Of a stretch of DNA of 13,463 nucleotides, positions 1-6,988 are shown in pieces. The stretch spans positions 1-13,463 of the forward strand of contig JBNGDJ010000066.1 in the NCBI GenBank assembly GCA_049974825.1. Reading direction: 5' to 3'. Numbering within the stretch: the first letter of the stretch is position 1; every line of letters starts with the position of its first letter. This stretch comes from JBKHDT01 sp049974825 (lineage in GTDB: Bacteria; Pseudomonadota; Gammaproteobacteria; Halothiobacillales; Halothiobacillaceae). Made by a program: the position numbers and the translations under genes. The notes below the pieces were generated by a model. It saw nothing but the letters and a program-made list of their open reading frames with translations. It did no database searches and had not been told where the DNA came from.

Positions 1-17
1 CCTGACGGGGCGCGAAA

Positions 18-404
18 TCAGGCCTCGCCCTGCTCCTGACCCGCACCTTCACGGTCCAAGAGCTGCACGTAGGCCATCGGCGCGGCGTCGCCTGCGCGGT
101 AACCGCACTTGAGGATCCGCAAGTAACCGCCCGGGCGGGACTGGTAATGCGGCCCAAGATCGCTGAACAGCTTGCCAACCACCTGCTTGTTGCGAACCCG
201 AGAGAAAGCGGTACGGCGCGCGGCGACCGAATCGGTCTTGGCCAGTGTAATCAACGGCTCAACCACGCGACGCAGCTCCTTGGCCTTCGGCAGCGTGGTC
301 TTGATGACTTCGTTTTCGAGCAGCGAGATCGCCTGCGCGCGCATCAACGCAGAGCGCTGAGCGGCGTTGCGACCAAGCTGACGTCCGGATTTACGATGAC
401 GCAT
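18..404 (-). CDS. rplQ: 50S ribosomal protein L17
   Basis: L17 lies at the base of the 50S subunit near the tunnel exit. The protein is 128 residues (127 in E. coli). It begins MRHRKSGRQLGRNAAQRSAL and has the motif LLENEVIKTTLPKAKELRRVVEP (28-50), with GGYLRILKCGYRAGDAAPMAYVQLLD towards the end. The ATG at 404 has AAGGA about 9 bases upstream. It is normally the last gene of the alpha operon; only 17 bases follow before the window ends, so a terminator cannot be judged. Confidence 0.98.
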   Translation of the reverse strand: MRHRKSGRQLGRNAAQRSALMRAQAISLLENEVIKTTLPKAKELRRVVEPLITLAKTDSVAARRTAFSRVRNKQVVGKLFSDLGPHYQSRPGGYLRILKCGYRAGDAAPMAYVQLLDREGAGQEQGEA

Positions 405-443
405 TGTACTTGTTCCTTGAAATTCTTGCGGGCCAGACGCCCA

Positions 444-1442
444 TCAGGCCGGAGTCTGGCTCGATGGATTCTGAAGTTCAGCCGGCGGCCAGTTCTCAAG
501 CTTGGCGCCGAGAGAAAGCCCCTGCTTGGCGAGGACATCCTTGATCTCGGTCAGCGACTTCTTGCCGAGATTCGGCGTCTTCAGCAACTCCATCTCGGTG
601 CGCTGGATCAGGTCGCCAATGTAGTAGATGTTCTCGGCTTTCAGGCAGTTTGCCGAACGGACGGTCAACTCAAGATCGTCTACCGGACGCAGGAGAACCG
701 GATCAACGGACGGCTCCTGGCTTACCGGCGCTTCGACAGCCTCGGCCTTGAGATCAACGAACACGGAGAGCTGATCGACCAGGATGCCAGCGGCACGGCG
801 AATCGCATCTTCAGCGGTAATCGATCCATTCGTCTCAATATCGAGGATCAGCGAGTCGAGGTCAGTCCGCTGCTCAACACGCGCGCGGTCCACCGAATAC
901 GCCACTTTGCGAATCGGCGAAAATGACGCGTCGAGCAGCAGGCGACCCACATTCGCCGAGCCTTCTTCGCGACGGGCGCTGGCCGGTACGTAGCCGACTC
1001 CGCGCTCCACCTTGAAGGACATGGTCAGCGACCCCTGCTCGTTCAGGGTGGCGATCACATGGTCCTGGTTCATCACCTCGACGGCGTGATCGGCCTTGAT
1101 GTCGGCCGCAGTGACCACGCCCGGCCCTTCCTTCTTCACCGTGAGCATGGCTTCTTCGCGGCCGTGAAGCGCGATTGCCAGCCCCTTGAGGTTAAGCAGG
1201 ATTTCGATTACGTCTTCTTGGACGCCCTCGATACTGGTGTACTCATGAAGCACACCTTCAATTTCCACTTCCGTGACCGCGACACCCGGGATGGCCGCGA
1301 GCAGGATCCGGCGCAGGGCGTTGCCCAGCGTGTGACCGAAGCCCCGCTCAAGCGGCTCCAGGACCACCTTGGCCCGGGTGTCGTCCACCGCCTGGACGTC
1401 AACCAGCCGCGGCTTGAGGAGTTCTGTTGAACCCAATTGCAT
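444..1442 (-). CDS. rpoA: DNA-directed RNA polymerase alpha subunit
   Basis: Alpha dimerises to begin RNA polymerase assembly and its C-terminal domain binds UP elements and activators. The protein is 332 residues (329 in E. coli). The N-terminal domain (about 1-230) has GFGHTLGNALRRILL (34-48), including R45 of the assembly motif. A linker of about 15-20 residues, EAPVSQEPSVDPVLL, leads to the C-terminal domain (about 250-320) with LTVRSANCLKAE (259-270) and KTPNLGKKSLTEIKDVLA (288-305). R262 corresponds to E. coli R265, the main DNA-contacting residue. The ATG at 1442 has GGAGGT 7 bases upstream. Gaps are 18 bases from rpsD and 39 bases to rplQ. Confidence 0.99.
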   Translation of the reverse strand: MQLGSTELLKPRLVDVQAVDDTRAKVVLEPLERGFGHTLGNALRRILLAAIPGVAVTEVEIEGVLHEYTSIEGVQEDVIEILLNLKGLAIALHGREEAMLTVKKEGPGVVTAADIKADHAVEVMNQDHVIATLNEQGSLTMSFKVERGVGYVPASARREEGSANVGRLLLDASFSPIRKVAYSVDRARVEQRTDLDSLILDIETNGSITAEDAIRRAAGILVDQLSVFVDLKAEAVEAPVSQEPSVDPVLLRPVDDLELTVRSANCLKAENIYYIGDLIQRTEMELLKTPNLGKKSLTEIKDVLAKQGLSLGAKLENWPPAELQNPSSQTPA

Positions 1443-1460
1443 CTGAGCACCTCCAGACGA

Positions 1461-2084
1461 TTACTTGGAGTAGAGCTCGACCACCAGAGATTCGTTGATC
1501 TCCGCCGGAAGATCACTACGGACGGGTACGGACTTGAACACGCCTTCCATCTTGCTGCTGTCCACGCTGATCCAGTCCACGGTCTCACGCTGACCGGCAA
1601 GCTCCAGGGCATCCTTGATCCGCTGCTGCTTCTTGGCAGACTCCCGAACGGACACGACGTCTTCCGCTGAAACCTGGTAGGACGGGATATTCACCAACAC
1701 GCCGTTGACCAGAATGCCCTTGTGGCTGACCAGCTGCCGCGCCTCGGCACGGGTGCTCGCAAAGCCCATCCGGTACACCACGTTGTCCAGGCGGCACTCG
1801 AGAAGTTGCAGCAGGTTTTCGCCGGTGGAGCCCTTCTGGTTGGCGGCCTTCTTGTAGTAGTTGCGGAACTGGCGCTCGAGGACACCGTAAATCCGACGCA
1901 GCTTCTGCTTTTCGCGAAGCTGCAGACCATAGTCCGAGATCTTCGCTCGGCGGTTGGCGCCATGCTGACCTGGGGGACGGTCATGATGGCACTTGGTTTC
2001 CAGCGCGCGAACGCCTGACTTCAGACCGAGGTCGGTGCCTTCGCGCCGACTCAGCTTGCACTTGGGTCCGATATAACGAGCCAT
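1461..2084 (-). CDS. rpsD: 30S ribosomal protein S4
   Basis: S4 is a primary 16S rRNA binder at the mRNA entrance; in E. coli it also represses the alpha operon. The protein is 207 residues (206 in E. coli). The N-terminal domain begins MARYIGPKCKLSRREGTDL. The S4 RNA-binding domain is at about 97-160, with CRLDNVVYRMGFASTRAEAR (97-116) and LVSHKGILVNGVLVNIPSYQV. Two of the four cysteine positions that bind zinc in Thermus S4 are retained (C9, and C32 near the fourth), but the other two are not, so zinc binding is unlikely. The ATG at 2084 has a full AAGGAGG site overlapping the rpsK stop (TAAGGAGG). Confidence 0.98.
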   Translation of the reverse strand: MARYIGPKCKLSRREGTDLGLKSGVRALETKCHHDRPPGQHGANRRAKISDYGLQLREKQKLRRIYGVLERQFRNYYKKAANQKGSTGENLLQLLECRLDNVVYRMGFASTRAEARQLVSHKGILVNGVLVNIPSYQVSAEDVVSVRESAKKQQRIKDALELAGQRETVDWISVDSSKMEGVFKSVPVRSDLPAEINESLVVELYSK

Positions 2085-2096
2085 GACAATTCCTCC

Positions 2097-2486
2097 TTAG
2101 ACGCGGCGCTTCTTGGGCGGGCGGCAACCGTTGTGCGGGATGGGGGTTACGTCGGTGATCACACCAACCTTAAACCCGACCGCATTCAGGGCGCGGATGG
2201 TTGACTCTCGGCCCGGCCCAGGGCCCTTGACCTCGACATCAACGTTCTTGACGCCGTACACCTTGGCCGCCTCGCCCGCACGCTCTGCCGCAACCTGAGC
2301 GGCAAAGGGGGTCGACTTGCGCGAACCACGGAAGCCGGAGCCTCCAGAAGTCGCCCAGGACAGGGTATTGCCCTGACGATCCGTGATCGTCACGATCGTG
2401 TTGTTGAAGGACGCATGAATATGCGCCACCGCATCAGTCACGACGCGCTTGACTTTTTTGCGCGCCGGTGAGGAAGACTTTGCCAT
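2097..2486 (-). CDS. rpsK: 30S ribosomal protein S11
   Basis: S11 forms the 30S platform with S7 and S18, near the E site. The protein is 129 residues, as in E. coli. It has HIHASFNNTIVTITDRQGNTLSW (22-44), SGGSGFRGSRKSTPFAAQ (47-64) and the C-terminal signature DVTPIPHNGCRPPKKRRV. The ATG at 2486 has AGGA 8 bases upstream. The gap from rpsM is 45 bases, in which I see no strong hairpin or promoter. Confidence 0.98.
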   Translation of the reverse strand: MAKSSSPARKKVKRVVTDAVAHIHASFNNTIVTITDRQGNTLSWATSGGSGFRGSRKSTPFAAQVAAERAGEAAKVYGVKNVDVEVKGPGPGRESTIRALNAVGFKVGVITDVTPIPHNGCRPPKKRRV

Positions 2487-2531
2487 TTACAATCCTACTC
2501 TCGATTCAAACTCGAAGAATATTGAGCCTGA

Positions 2532-2888
2532 TCAACGCTTGACCAGGCGCCGCGGGCCCTTGCGGGTCCGTGCGTTCGTGCGGGTCCGCTGACCGCGCAC
2601 GGGCAGGCCGCGACGGTGACGCAGCCCGCGATAACAACCCAGATCCATCAGACGCTTGATGTTCATTGACACCTCGCGCCGCAGGTCGCCTTCGACGGCA
2701 TACTTGCCGACTTCAGCGCGCAGCGATTCAATCTCGGCCTCAGACAGATCCTTGACCTTGCGATCCGGCGCCACACCGGCCGCGGCGCAGATCGCCTGGG
2801 CACGGGTACGGCCAATGCCGTAGACCGCAGTCAGTGCGATCACCGTGTGCTTGTGTACGGGAATGTTGATCCCTGCAATACGTGCCAT
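2532..2888 (-). CDS. rpsM: 30S ribosomal protein S13
   Basis: S13 is in the head of the 30S subunit, forms bridges with L5 and L31 and contacts P-site tRNA. The protein is 118 residues, as in E. coli. It begins MARIAGINIPVHKHTVIAL, has the helix-hairpin-helix-like YGIGRTRAQAICAAAG (24-39) and the basic tail GLRHRRGLPVRGQRTRTNAR followed by RKGPRR. The ATG at 2888 has a poor ribosome-binding site (GGGGGTTAGG). The gene upstream is secY, not rpmJ as in many Proteobacteria. Confidence 0.98.
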   Translation of the reverse strand: MARIAGINIPVHKHTVIALTAVYGIGRTRAQAICAAAGVAPDRKVKDLSEAEIESLRAEVGKYAVEGDLRREVSMNIKRLMDLGCYRGLRHRRGLPVRGQRTRTNARTRKGPRRLVKR

Positions 2889-2902
2889 TTACCTAACCCC
2901 CG

Positions 2903-2939
2903 AAAAACGGACGCGAGAGTGTACTACCACACGCTCGCG
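2903..2939 (-). terminator. Possible terminator-like hairpin between secY and rpsM
   Basis: On the minus strand a stem of six perfect pairs (2934-2939 with 2912-2917), one mismatch, and four more pairs (2929-2932 with 2919-2922) closes on a 6-base loop, and is followed four bases later by five T (2903-2907). It may end spc transcripts after secY, but the T run is offset and short, so termination would be partial at best. It overlaps the predicted alpha-operon promoter. Confidence 0.4.
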
Positions 2940-2946
2940 CTTGCAA
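2918..2946 (-). promoter_or_regulatory. Predicted promoter for the alpha segment (rpsM onward)
   Basis: On the minus strand: -35 box TTGCAA (2941-2946; 5 of 6), a 17-base spacer, and -10 box TACACT (2918-2923; 4 of 6). The start would be near 2911, giving an rpsM leader of only about 22 bases. In E. coli the alpha operon leader is longer and folds into a pseudoknot bound by S4; a leader this short would not hold the same structure. Based on consensus matching only. Confidence 0.5.
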
Positions 2947-2983
2947 CAGACAATTAACTTGTGGCAGCTCGAGGCCCGGCCGC

Positions 2984-4205
2984 TCAGCTGCGCCCCATGC
3001 CACCCTTGAAATGCGCTTTCTTCATCAGACTGTCGTACTGGTGAGACACCAGGTGCGACTGTACCTGGGACATGAAGTCCATGGTCACGATTACGATGAT
3101 CAGCAGCGACGTGCCCCCGAAGTAGAATGGAACGTTCCAGTACAGAATCAGGAACTCGGGCAGCAGACACACCGCGGTGATGTACAGCGCGCCCCAGAAG
3201 GTCAGGCGGGACAGCACCGAATCCACGTAGCGCGCTGTCTGCTCGCCAGGCCGGATCCCGGGAATGAACGCACCGGAACGCTTCAGGTTGTCGGCCGTGT
3301 CCCGCGCATTGAACACCAGCGCCGTGTAAAAGAAGCAGAAGAAGATGATCGCCGAAGCATAGAACAGGATATACAACGGCTGACCCGGCGAGAGCGTATT
3401 CGCAATCGTGCTCAGCCAGCCCATGCCTTCAGTACGCCCCACCCAGTCCCCAAGCGTCGCCGGAAAGAGAATGATGCTCGAAGCAAAGATCGGCGGAATC
3501 ACCCCGGCCATGTTGAGCTTCAGCGGCAAGTGGGAACTCTGCCCACCGAGCATCGCACGGCCCTGCTGACGCTTGGCGTAGTTGACGGTAATTCGCCGCT
3601 GCCCACGCTCCATGAACACCACGAACCCAGTCACGGCAAGCACCAGGGCCATCAGCACAATCATCGTGAAAATGTGCAGCTCGCCGGTGCGGACCAGTTC
3701 GAAGGTCCCCCCAATTGCCGACGGCAGCCCTGCCACGATACCGGCAAAGATGATGATCGAGATCCCGTTGCCGACGCCCCGCTCGGTAATCTGCTCGCCC
3801 AGCCAGACCAGCAGCATGGTNNNNNNNNNNNNNNNNNNNNNNNNNNNNNNNNNNNNNNNNNNNNNNNNNNNNNNNNNNNNNNNNNNNNNNNNNNNNNNNN
3901 NNNNNNNNNNNNNNNNNNNNCAGCTGGACGATAATCGCCGCCGAGATGTACGGCATCACACCCAGGGCGAACAGCGACATGCGCTCGAGCGCACCGCCCG
4001 AGAACATGTTGAACATGTCCAGGATTGAACCCTGAGCCTGCTCAAACAGGAGTTTCATCACCTCGGTGTCGATCCCCGGCAGCGGGATGAAGGTCCCGAT
4101 ACGGAAAACAACCAGAACGAGGATGACAAAGAAAATGCGCTGACGGAGCTCGGTCAACCGACCTGCTCCTGCCAGCGCCGCTACGCCCGCGTTCGCCTGT
4201 GCCAC
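2984..4205 (-). CDS. secY: SecY translocon channel subunit, interrupted by an assembly gap
   Basis: SecY is the membrane pore of the Sec translocase; with SecE and SecG it takes SecA-driven or ribosome-bound proteins across or into the inner membrane. The 95 codons before the gap give a cytoplasmic start, TM1 (about 24-42), the plug region LDMFNMFSGGALERMS (62-77) and the start of TM2. The 278 codons after the gap start in TMLLVWLGEQITERGVGNG and include the ERGQRRITVNYAKRQQGR loop and the GIRPGEQTARYVD loop, which contact SecA and ribosome, ending KGGMGRS. The start is GTG at 4205 with GGAG six bases upstream. Against E. coli SecY (443 residues), about 73 residues are missing, covering the loop after TM2, TM3 and part of TM4, so the real gene would be near 446 residues. 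It is very unlikely to be a pseudogene. Confidence 0.95.
3821..3920. other. Run of 100 N (assembly gap) inside secY
   Basis: Exactly 100 N. Sequence before it ends on a whole codon (residue 95 of SecY) and sequence after it begins on a whole codon, so the true missing length should be a multiple of three. Alignment by eye to E. coli SecY predicts about 219 bases. One hundred is neither, so it is the conventional placeholder for a gap of unknown size. Confidence 0.98.
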
Positions 4206-4208
4206 GAA

Positions 4209-4640
4209 TTACTCCGCTTTTCCACCCGCTGACAGGATCGCCTCGCGCGCACCCTTGGTCAAGCGGACATCCTTGACTTCAAACGCCTTGGTGACTTCAC
4301 CGGACAAAATCACGCGAACGTGCTCAATGTCCCGCCGAACCACGCCTGCGTCGCGAAGCGCTTCAACCGACAGCACACCACCTTCTACCTTGCCCAACTC
4401 CGAAGTGCGAACCTCCGCGGTGACCAGGCTCTTGCGCGACTTGAAGCCAATCTTCGGCAGGCGCCGCTGGATCGGCATCTGTCCACCTTCAAACCCGACC
4501 TTGTGGAATCCACCGGAACGGCTTTTCTGGCCCTTGTGCCCACGACCACCGGTCTTGCCCAGACCAGAGCCAATGCCCCGACCTACACGACGACCGTCCG
4601 GACGGCTACCCTCTGCAGGGGAGAGTTCGTTCAAACGCAT
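4209..4640 (-). CDS. rplO: 50S ribosomal protein L15
   Basis: L15 is a late 50S assembly protein with a glycine-rich extended N-terminus that threads through 23S rRNA. The protein is 143 residues (144 in E. coli). It begins MRLNELSPAEGSRPDGRRVG, followed by GIGSGLGKTGGRGHKGQKSR (22-41), SGGFHKVGFEGGQMPIQRRLPK (42-63) and the globular C-terminal part. The ATG at 4640 has GAGG six bases upstream inside the rpmD end. The TAA is three bases before the secY GTG. Confidence 0.98.
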   Translation of the reverse strand: MRLNELSPAEGSRPDGRRVGRGIGSGLGKTGGRGHKGQKSRSGGFHKVGFEGGQMPIQRRLPKIGFKSRKSLVTAEVRTSELGKVEGGVLSVEALRDAGVVRRDIEHVRVILSGEVTKAFEVKDVRLTKGAREAILSAGGKAE

Positions 4641-4641
4641 C

Positions 4642-4833
4642 TCAGGCCTCCTCGACTTTCAGCAGGTAGCCAACCTTGTTGACCATCCCGCGGTTTTCAG
4701 GCGTGTCCGCGACTTCCACCGTGTGACGGATGCGGCGCAGACCCAAACCACGAACGCAGGCCTTGTGGGCCTCAAGCCGGCCGGCGACCGACTTGATCAG
4801 CGTCACGCGCAACTTGTTTTCCGACTTGCTCAT
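4642..4833 (-). CDS. rpmD: 50S ribosomal protein L30
   Basis: L30 is a small peripheral 50S protein. The protein is 63 residues (59 in E. coli). It has KLRVTLIKSVAGRLEAHKACVRGLGLRR (7-34 region), the HTVEVADTPENRGMVNKV segment, and ends LLKVEEA. The match to the family is clear: ...GLGLRRI.HTV...DTP..RGM.N.V. The ATG at 4833 has a GGGG-rich site just before the rpsE TAA (6-base gap). The TGA is separated from the rplO ATG by one base. Confidence 0.96.
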   Translation of the reverse strand: MSKSENKLRVTLIKSVAGRLEAHKACVRGLGLRRIRHTVEVADTPENRGMVNKVGYLLKVEEA

Positions 4834-4839
4834 CGCCGA

Positions 4840-5343
4840 TTACCCCACAATGTCTTCTACGCGCTTGCCACGCTTCGCGGCGATCTGTTCGGGCGACTTG
4901 ACACCCTTCAGGCCGTTGACGGTCGCAAGCACCACATTCATCTGATTCCGTGTACCGATGCACTTGGCAAGCACGTTGCGTACACCGGCCGCTTCGAACA
5001 CCGCGCGCATCGCGCCCCCGGCAATAACGCCGGTACCCTCGGACGCAGGTTTCATAAAGACCTTGGCGGCCCCGTGACGGCCCTTGGTCTCGTAATACAG
5101 CGTGCCATCCTTCAGCGCCACGTCGACCATGCCGGCACGTGCCTTTTCCATTGCCTTCTGGATCGCCGCGGGGACTTCCTTCGCCTTGCCGTAGCCAAAG
5201 CCCACACGACCGTTACCGTCACCGACCACGGTCAGGGCGGTGAATGCAAACTGGCGGCCACCCTTGACCACTTTGGCCACGCGATTGACCGCGACCAGCT
5301 TCTCGATCAGGCCGTCACCTGTTTCCGCTTCTGCTCTGCTCAT
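4840..5343 (-). CDS. rpsE: 30S ribosomal protein S5
   Basis: S5 lies at the mRNA entrance, contributes to decoding fidelity, and is a site of spectinomycin resistance changes in other bacteria. The protein is 167 residues, as in E. coli. The N-terminal double-stranded RNA-binding domain covers about 10-75, with VNRVAKVVKGGRQFAFTALT (19-38) and GDGNGRVGFGYGKAKEVPAA (41-60). The C-terminal domain has GTGVIAGGAMRAVFEAAGVR. The VKGGR loop, where resistance changes are known, looks like the wild type. The ATG at 5343 follows GAGGTAGGA, which overlaps the rplR stop. Confidence 0.98.
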   Translation of the reverse strand: MSRAEAETGDGLIEKLVAVNRVAKVVKGGRQFAFTALTVVGDGNGRVGFGYGKAKEVPAAIQKAMEKARAGMVDVALKDGTLYYETKGRHGAAKVFMKPASEGTGVIAGGAMRAVFEAAGVRNVLAKCIGTRNQMNVVLATVNGLKGVKSPEQIAAKRGKRVEDIVG

Positions 5344-5355
5344 TGGTCCTACCTC

Positions 5356-5712
5356 TTAAAACTGCAGGCCGGCTTCGCGAGCGGCCTCGGCGAGGGCCTT
5401 GACGCGGCCGTGATAAAGAAATCCGGAGCGATCGAACGCCACCTGCTCAATACCCTTGGCCTTGGCACGCTCCGCAATGGCCTGGCCAACCAGGCGCGCG
5501 GCCTCCACGTTGCCGGGATACTGGCCGCTGGGCACAACGGCATCCATCTGGGACGACGCGGCGCAGACCACTTCGGCGCCATTGGGCGCAATCACCTGTG
5601 CATAGATGTGCCGCGGAGTACGATGCACGGTCAGCCGATGGGCGCCGAGCTCGCGGATTTTGGCGCGCGCACGACGGGCGCGGCGCAAACGTTGCTTGTT
5701 GTTAGCGTTCAT
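5356..5712 (-). CDS. rplR: 50S ribosomal protein L18
   Basis: L18 carries 5S rRNA into the 50S subunit together with L5. The protein is 118 residues (117 in E. coli). The N-terminus is arginine-rich (KQRLRRARRARAKIRELG, 6-23), followed by RLTVHRTPRHIYAQVI (26-41) and the C-terminal AFDRSGFLYHGRVKALAEAAREAGLQF region. The ATG at 5712 has AAGGGTG upstream, overlapping the rplF stop. The gap from rplF is 9 bases. Confidence 0.97.
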   Translation of the reverse strand: MNANNKQRLRRARRARAKIRELGAHRLTVHRTPRHIYAQVIAPNGAEVVCAASSQMDAVVPSGQYPGNVEAARLVGQAIAERAKAKGIEQVAFDRSGFLYHGRVKALAEAAREAGLQF

Positions 5713-5721
5713 CTCACACCC

Positions 5722-6249
5722 TTACTTCTTCTTGGCTTCCTTGCGGAGGATTGTCTCGTCCGCGTACTTCACGCCCTTGCCCTTGTAGGGCTCGGGCGGA
5801 CGGAAGCCACGAATCTCCGAGGCCACCTGGCCCACCAGCTGCTTGTTCGCACCCTTGATGACGATCTCGGTCTGGGACGGGGTCTCAGCCGTGATTCCCT
5901 CCGGAATCGGATAGTCAATCGGATGCGAATAACCCAGCGTCAGGTTCAGCTTGTTGCCCTGGGCCTGCGCCCGGTAGCCGACACCGACCAGTTGCAGGCG
6001 GCGCTCGAAACCGGTGGTCAGACCGGTGACGATGTTCTGGGCCAGGGCGCGCATCGTGCCCGCCATGGCGATGGATTCTTCGTTGGCCGGATGGAATTGC
6101 AGTGCCCCGTCAACCTGCTCAACGGACACCGTTTCATGCACTTGCTGCTCCATGGTGCCCTTGGGGCCCTTGAACGACAGCATCTGGCCATCAACTTTCA
6201 CTTCGACGCCCTTGGGGAGGGCGACCGGCTTTTTCGCTACTCGGCTCAT
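5722..6249 (-). CDS. rplF: 50S ribosomal protein L6
   Basis: L6 lies near the factor-binding site of the 50S subunit. The protein is 175 residues (177 in E. coli), made of two repeated L6 domains. It begins MSRVAKKPVALPKGV and has LQLVGVGYRAQAQGNKLNLTLGYSHP in the second domain and RPPEPYKGKGVKYADE near the C-terminus, ending EAKKK. The frame is open 16 codons further upstream, but the start at 6249 is chosen by homology and by the strong AGGAGGG site 6 bases before it. That site lies just after the rpsH stop (TGATGAGGAGG). Confidence 0.98.
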   Translation of the reverse strand: MSRVAKKPVALPKGVEVKVDGQMLSFKGPKGTMEQQVHETVSVEQVDGALQFHPANEESIAMAGTMRALAQNIVTGLTTGFERRLQLVGVGYRAQAQGNKLNLTLGYSHPIDYPIPEGITAETPSQTEIVIKGANKQLVGQVASEIRGFRPPEPYKGKGVKYADETILRKEAKKK

Positions 6250-6262
6250 GACACCCTCCTCA

Positions 6263-6655
6263 TCAGGACACGGTACAGATGACTTCACCGCCTTCATTCA
6301 GGCGGCGCGCCTCACGGTCGGACACCACGCCACGCGAAGTGGAGATGATGGCCACGCCCAGCCCCCCAAGAACCTGCGGGAGCTCCCCGGCGGCCTTGAA
6401 GATGCGCAGGCCGGGTCGGCTGACGCGCTGAATGCGCTCGATGACCGGGCGACCTTCGTGGTAGCGAAGTTCCACGGTCATCTCGGCCTTTGCCCCCTCG
6501 GTTACGGAAAAGTCCTCGATATACCCCTCGTCCTTCAGCACCTTGGCAATCGCTGCCTTGTGCCGGGAGGCGGGCATGGTTACCTGGCGCTTGTTGGCTG
6601 CCTGGGCATTGCGAATGCGGGTCAGCATATCGGCAATCGGATCGTTCATGCTCAT
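6263..6655 (-). CDS. rpsH: 30S ribosomal protein S8
   Basis: S8 binds helix 21 of 16S rRNA and in E. coli is the translational repressor of the spc operon. The protein is 130 residues, as in E. coli. It begins MSMNDPIADMLTRIRNAQAANK, has RVSRPGLRIFKAAGELPQVLGGLG in the C-terminal half and the RNA-binding STSRGVVSDREAR segment. The ATG at 6655 has GAGAGG upstream. The gap to rpsN is 18 bases. The RNA-binding motif is intact, so feedback regulation is possible, but its mRNA site in this window is not established. Confidence 0.98.
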   Translation of the reverse strand: MSMNDPIADMLTRIRNAQAANKRQVTMPASRHKAAIAKVLKDEGYIEDFSVTEGAKAEMTVELRYHEGRPVIERIQRVSRPGLRIFKAAGELPQVLGGLGVAIISTSRGVVSDREARRLNEGGEVICTVS

Positions 6656-6673
6656 GTTCAGCTACCTCTCCAA

Positions 6674-6979
6674 TTACCAGCTGGCCTTGCGAAGACCGGG
6701 AATGTCACCCTTCATCGCATGCTCACGCAGCTTGTTCCGCCCAAGGCCGAACTTGCGATAGACGCCCTTGGGGCGACCGGTCAGCTTGCAGCGACGAACT
6801 TGGCGAGTCGGGCTGGAGTCACGCGGCAGTGACGCAAGCTTTGCCTGCGCCGCCATCTGCTCCTCGAAGCTGGACTCGGGGTTGACGATAATGGCCTTGA
6901 GTTCCGCCCGCTTGGCCGCATAACGCTGGGCCAATTTTTCGCGACGGAGCTCTCGGTTGATCATGCTCTTCTTTGCCAT
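6674..6979 (-). CDS. rpsN: 30S ribosomal protein S14, zinc-independent type
   Basis: S14 sits in the 30S head with S3 and S10. The protein is 101 residues, the long form typical of Proteobacteria, and has only one cysteine (in VRRCKLTGRP), so it lacks the CxxC pairs of the short zinc-binding form. Family motifs are RAELKAIIVNPE (24-35), LPRDSSPTRQ (51-60), GVYRKFGLGRNKLRE and the C-terminal GDIPGLRKASW. The ATG at 6979 follows AAGGAG, which overlaps the rplE stop (TAAGGAG). Confidence 0.98.
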   Translation of the reverse strand: MAKKSMINRELRREKLAQRYAAKRAELKAIIVNPESSFEEQMAAQAKLASLPRDSSPTRQVRRCKLTGRPKGVYRKFGLGRNKLREHAMKGDIPGLRKASW

Positions 6980-6988
6980 GACTGCTCC

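Noticed and set aside
147..926. 259-codon open frame on the plus strand
   Set aside because: Antisense to rplQ and the 3' part of rpoA, with no recognisable product.
3429..4205. 258-residue SecY product reading straight through the N run
   Set aside because: After the N run the frame is shifted and the translation is no longer SecY-like; it is caused by the 100-N placeholder not being a multiple of three.
4255..6282. 675-codon open frame on the plus strand
   Set aside because: It runs antisense across rplO, rpmD, rpsE, rplR and rplF, each of which is an unmistakable conserved gene. Long antisense frames arise because GC-rich codon use on the minus strand rarely makes stop codons on the other. 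The product resembles no family I recognise.
6250..6297. 16-codon N-terminal extension of L6
   Set aside because: Overlaps the end of rpsH, is not L6-like, and the strong ribosome-binding site lies inside it before the MSRVAKKP start.
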